This document shows positions 5,846 to 6,972 of a DNA stretch of 6,972 nucleotides, piece by piece. The notes under the pieces were generated by a model. The model searched no databases. It was not told where the DNA came from and saw nothing but the letters and a program-made list of their open reading frames with translations. The translations under genes were made by a program, and so were the position numbers. How positions within the stretch are numbered: position 1 is the stretch's first letter; each line of letters starts with the position of its first letter. This stretch comes from Acidimicrobiaceae bacterium. Lineage in GTDB: Bacteria > Actinomycetota > Acidimicrobiia > Acidimicrobiales > RAAP-2. The DNA lies in assembly GCA_003157945.1 (NCBI GenBank), contig PMFY01000434.1, forward strand, positions 225 to 7,196, read 5' to 3'.

Positions 5846-6732
5846 CGGAGCACCACCGAGTCGCCGAGGAGTCGGACGGGCGCAGGGGGTCGGGCCATCG
5901 TGACCATCAGGGTGAGTCCGCCGGCGTACAGGCCGCCTACCGCGAGGAGGACGACCTGACCCTCGGCGCTGCCGAACGGGGCGAGATAGGAGCGGGCGAG
6001 CACGGCCAGGCCGGCGGCGAACACCACGGAGAAGACGACCACGGTGCGGACCCCGCTCCGCACCGACGCACGGCTGGTCTCGATGCGCAGGCGCAGCGAC
6101 ACCTCCTCGCGGGTCGATTCGGCCAGTGCCTGGAGCAGGTCACCCAGGCGCTGGGCCCGGGAGGTGAACGCGAGCAGGAGCGAGCAGACGACACGGTCGG
6201 CACACGGATCGGCGACCGACTCGGCGAACTGCAGCAGGGCGTCGCGGGGGTGCGACCCGGCCCGCAGCTGCGCGGCCAGCTGCTCGGTGGCGGGTCGGAT
6301 CGGCGCGGGGCTGAGGTCCGCCGTGGCCATGATGGCCTGCCCGAGGCCGGCCGAGGCGGCCAGGGTGCCCTGGAGCATCTCCGTCCAGGTGGCGACGGCC
6401 TCGATCCTGGCGATCGAGACCGCGCCCGACGTCTGACGCAACAGTCGCGGCAGGCCGTAGGCCGCACCGGCCCCGACGACGCCGGCCACGGGCCATCCGG
6501 TGACCACGACGCAGACGATGCCCACGCCCACCGACAGGAGCAGGGCCGACCAGTCGAAGTCGACCCGGTACCACGCTCGGTCGGAGGAGAGGCCATCGGC
6601 CGACTCCGGCCGGTGCCACCGGTGCCAGGCTCCACGGCGGGGTCCGGTCAGCGCCTCGACGAGGCCGAGGACGCCGAGCCCGCAGACGATCCCGATGGCG
6701 CACGTCGGCCAGGCCGAAAGCGACCCGTTCAC
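5842..6732 (-). CDS. tadB: TadB, inner-membrane platform protein of the Tad pilus
   Basis: A 296-residue T2SF-domain protein when read from GTG 6732-6730, which overlaps the tadA stop as GTGA. Hydrophobic segments lie at about 10-28, 62-92 (probably two passes), 230-248 and 258-279. The soluble T2SF core at about 105-225 contains VATWTEMLQGTLAASAGLGQ, a motif usual in actinobacterial TadB, and ALAESTREEVSLRLRIETSR before the last pair of helices. It is expected to pair with TadC in the membrane and contact the TadA ATPase on the cytoplasmic side. A longer version from 6966 would run antisense-style through the tadA end with Arg/Gly/Pro-rich sequence and no family resemblance, so it is rejected. 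Confidence 0.92.
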   Translation of the reverse strand: MNGSLSAWPTCAIGIVCGLGVLGLVEALTGPRRGAWHRWHRPESADGLSSDRAWYRVDFDWSALLLSVGVGIVCVVVTGWPVAGVVGAGAAYGLPRLLRQTSGAVSIARIEAVATWTEMLQGTLAASAGLGQAIMATADLSPAPIRPATEQLAAQLRAGSHPRDALLQFAESVADPCADRVVCSLLLAFTSRAQRLGDLLQALAESTREEVSLRLRIETSRASVRSGVRTVVVFSVVFAAGLAVLARSYLAPFGSAEGQVVLLAVGGLYAGGLTLMVTMARPPAPVRLLGDSVVLR

Positions 6733-6972
6733 CGGAAGGTCCGGTGGGGAGCGGTCAGCTCCGGTCGGAATCCGAACGCGATCAGCTCGTCCACGGTGTC
6801 CGGCCGCAACGGCGCCGACGGGACGGCCCGACGATCCGGGCCGGGCCGGTAGACCTCGTTCGAGATCACCTGCGGCCCCTCGGCGTCCACCACCTCGCGC
6901 ACCGAGGTCACGAATCGACGGCGGCCACCGCGGGCGGGGAACTCGGCCGGGCCGAGATGGGCCCAACGGGAG
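6729..6972 (-). CDS. tadA: C-terminus of TadA/CpaF-type secretion ATPase (partial)
   Basis: The last 80 residues of a protein whose start lies beyond the right edge; the first complete codon is at 6971-6969. Visible landmarks are RRRFVTSVREVVDAEG and VISNEVYRPGPDRRAVP, then LRPDTVDELIAFGF near the end. This matches the tail of actinobacterial TadA/CpaF ATPases, where a regulatory strand-helix region follows the catalytic core. The Walker A and B motifs would be upstream and are not in the window. Identification rests on this tail plus its position directly before tadB. TadA hydrolyses ATP in the cytoplasm to drive pilin extraction and assembly. The stop overlaps the tadB start as GTGA. Confidence 0.8.
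   Translation of the reverse strand, partial: SRWAHLGPAEFPARGGRRRFVTSVREVVDAEGPQVISNEVYRPGPDRRAVPSAPLRPDTVDELIAFGFRPELTAPHRTFR

Noticed and set aside
5842..6966. ATG-initiated longer form of tadB extending into tadA
   Set aside because: The extra 78 residues are an out-of-frame reading of the TadA tail. The GTGA overlap at 6729-6732 gives a normal-length TadB.

Overview
This very GC-rich window, with strong G/C preference at third codon positions, carries the 3' part of a tight adherence (Tad/Flp pilus) operon of the type found in Actinomycetota. The gene order tadA-tadB-tadC-flp-tadE-tadE-like-tadG-like, followed by a LysM/BTAD protein, points to an actinobacterium. Acidimicrobiia is a reasonable guess but not proven here. 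No secretin gene is visible, which fits a single-membrane host, although genes further upstream lie outside the window.

Layout: a short plus-strand gene end (1-136) runs convergently into the operon. After an 89-base intergenic gap, everything else is on the minus strand and is read from right to left. In transcription order these are the C-terminus of the TadA/CpaF secretion ATPase (6972-6729), TadB (6732-5842), TadC (5845-4946), a non-coding gap of about 100 bases with a strong hairpin and a clear ribosome binding site, a 63-residue Flp-type pilin (4846-4655), TadE (4658-4191), a second TadE-like protein (4194-3712), a TadG-N-like protein (3710-3252), and a 1009-residue membrane/LysM/winged-helix-BTAD protein (3255-226). 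No stretch of more than 300 bases lacks a gene.

How it works together: TadA powers pilin assembly through the TadB/TadC inner-membrane platform. Flp is the major pilin. The TadE and TadG-like proteins are minor pilins (pseudopilins) with one N-terminal membrane helix each. The final protein joins a cell-wall-binding LysM module to a SARP-like DNA-binding architecture and may link the pilus or envelope to regulation. That last point is inference.

Most genes are joined by 4-base start/stop overlaps (GTGA, ATGA, TTGA), a sign of translational coupling. These overlaps fix the starts of TadB, TadE and the second TadE-like protein at non-ATG codons. The notable exception is flp, which has its own leader with a hairpin. 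The most interesting item is the terminal LysM/BTAD protein: its predicted topology conflicts with a DNA-binding role, its middle region looks like an FtsK-type ATPase fold that has lost the Walker A lysine, and it contains an Asp-rich 15-base tandem repeat.
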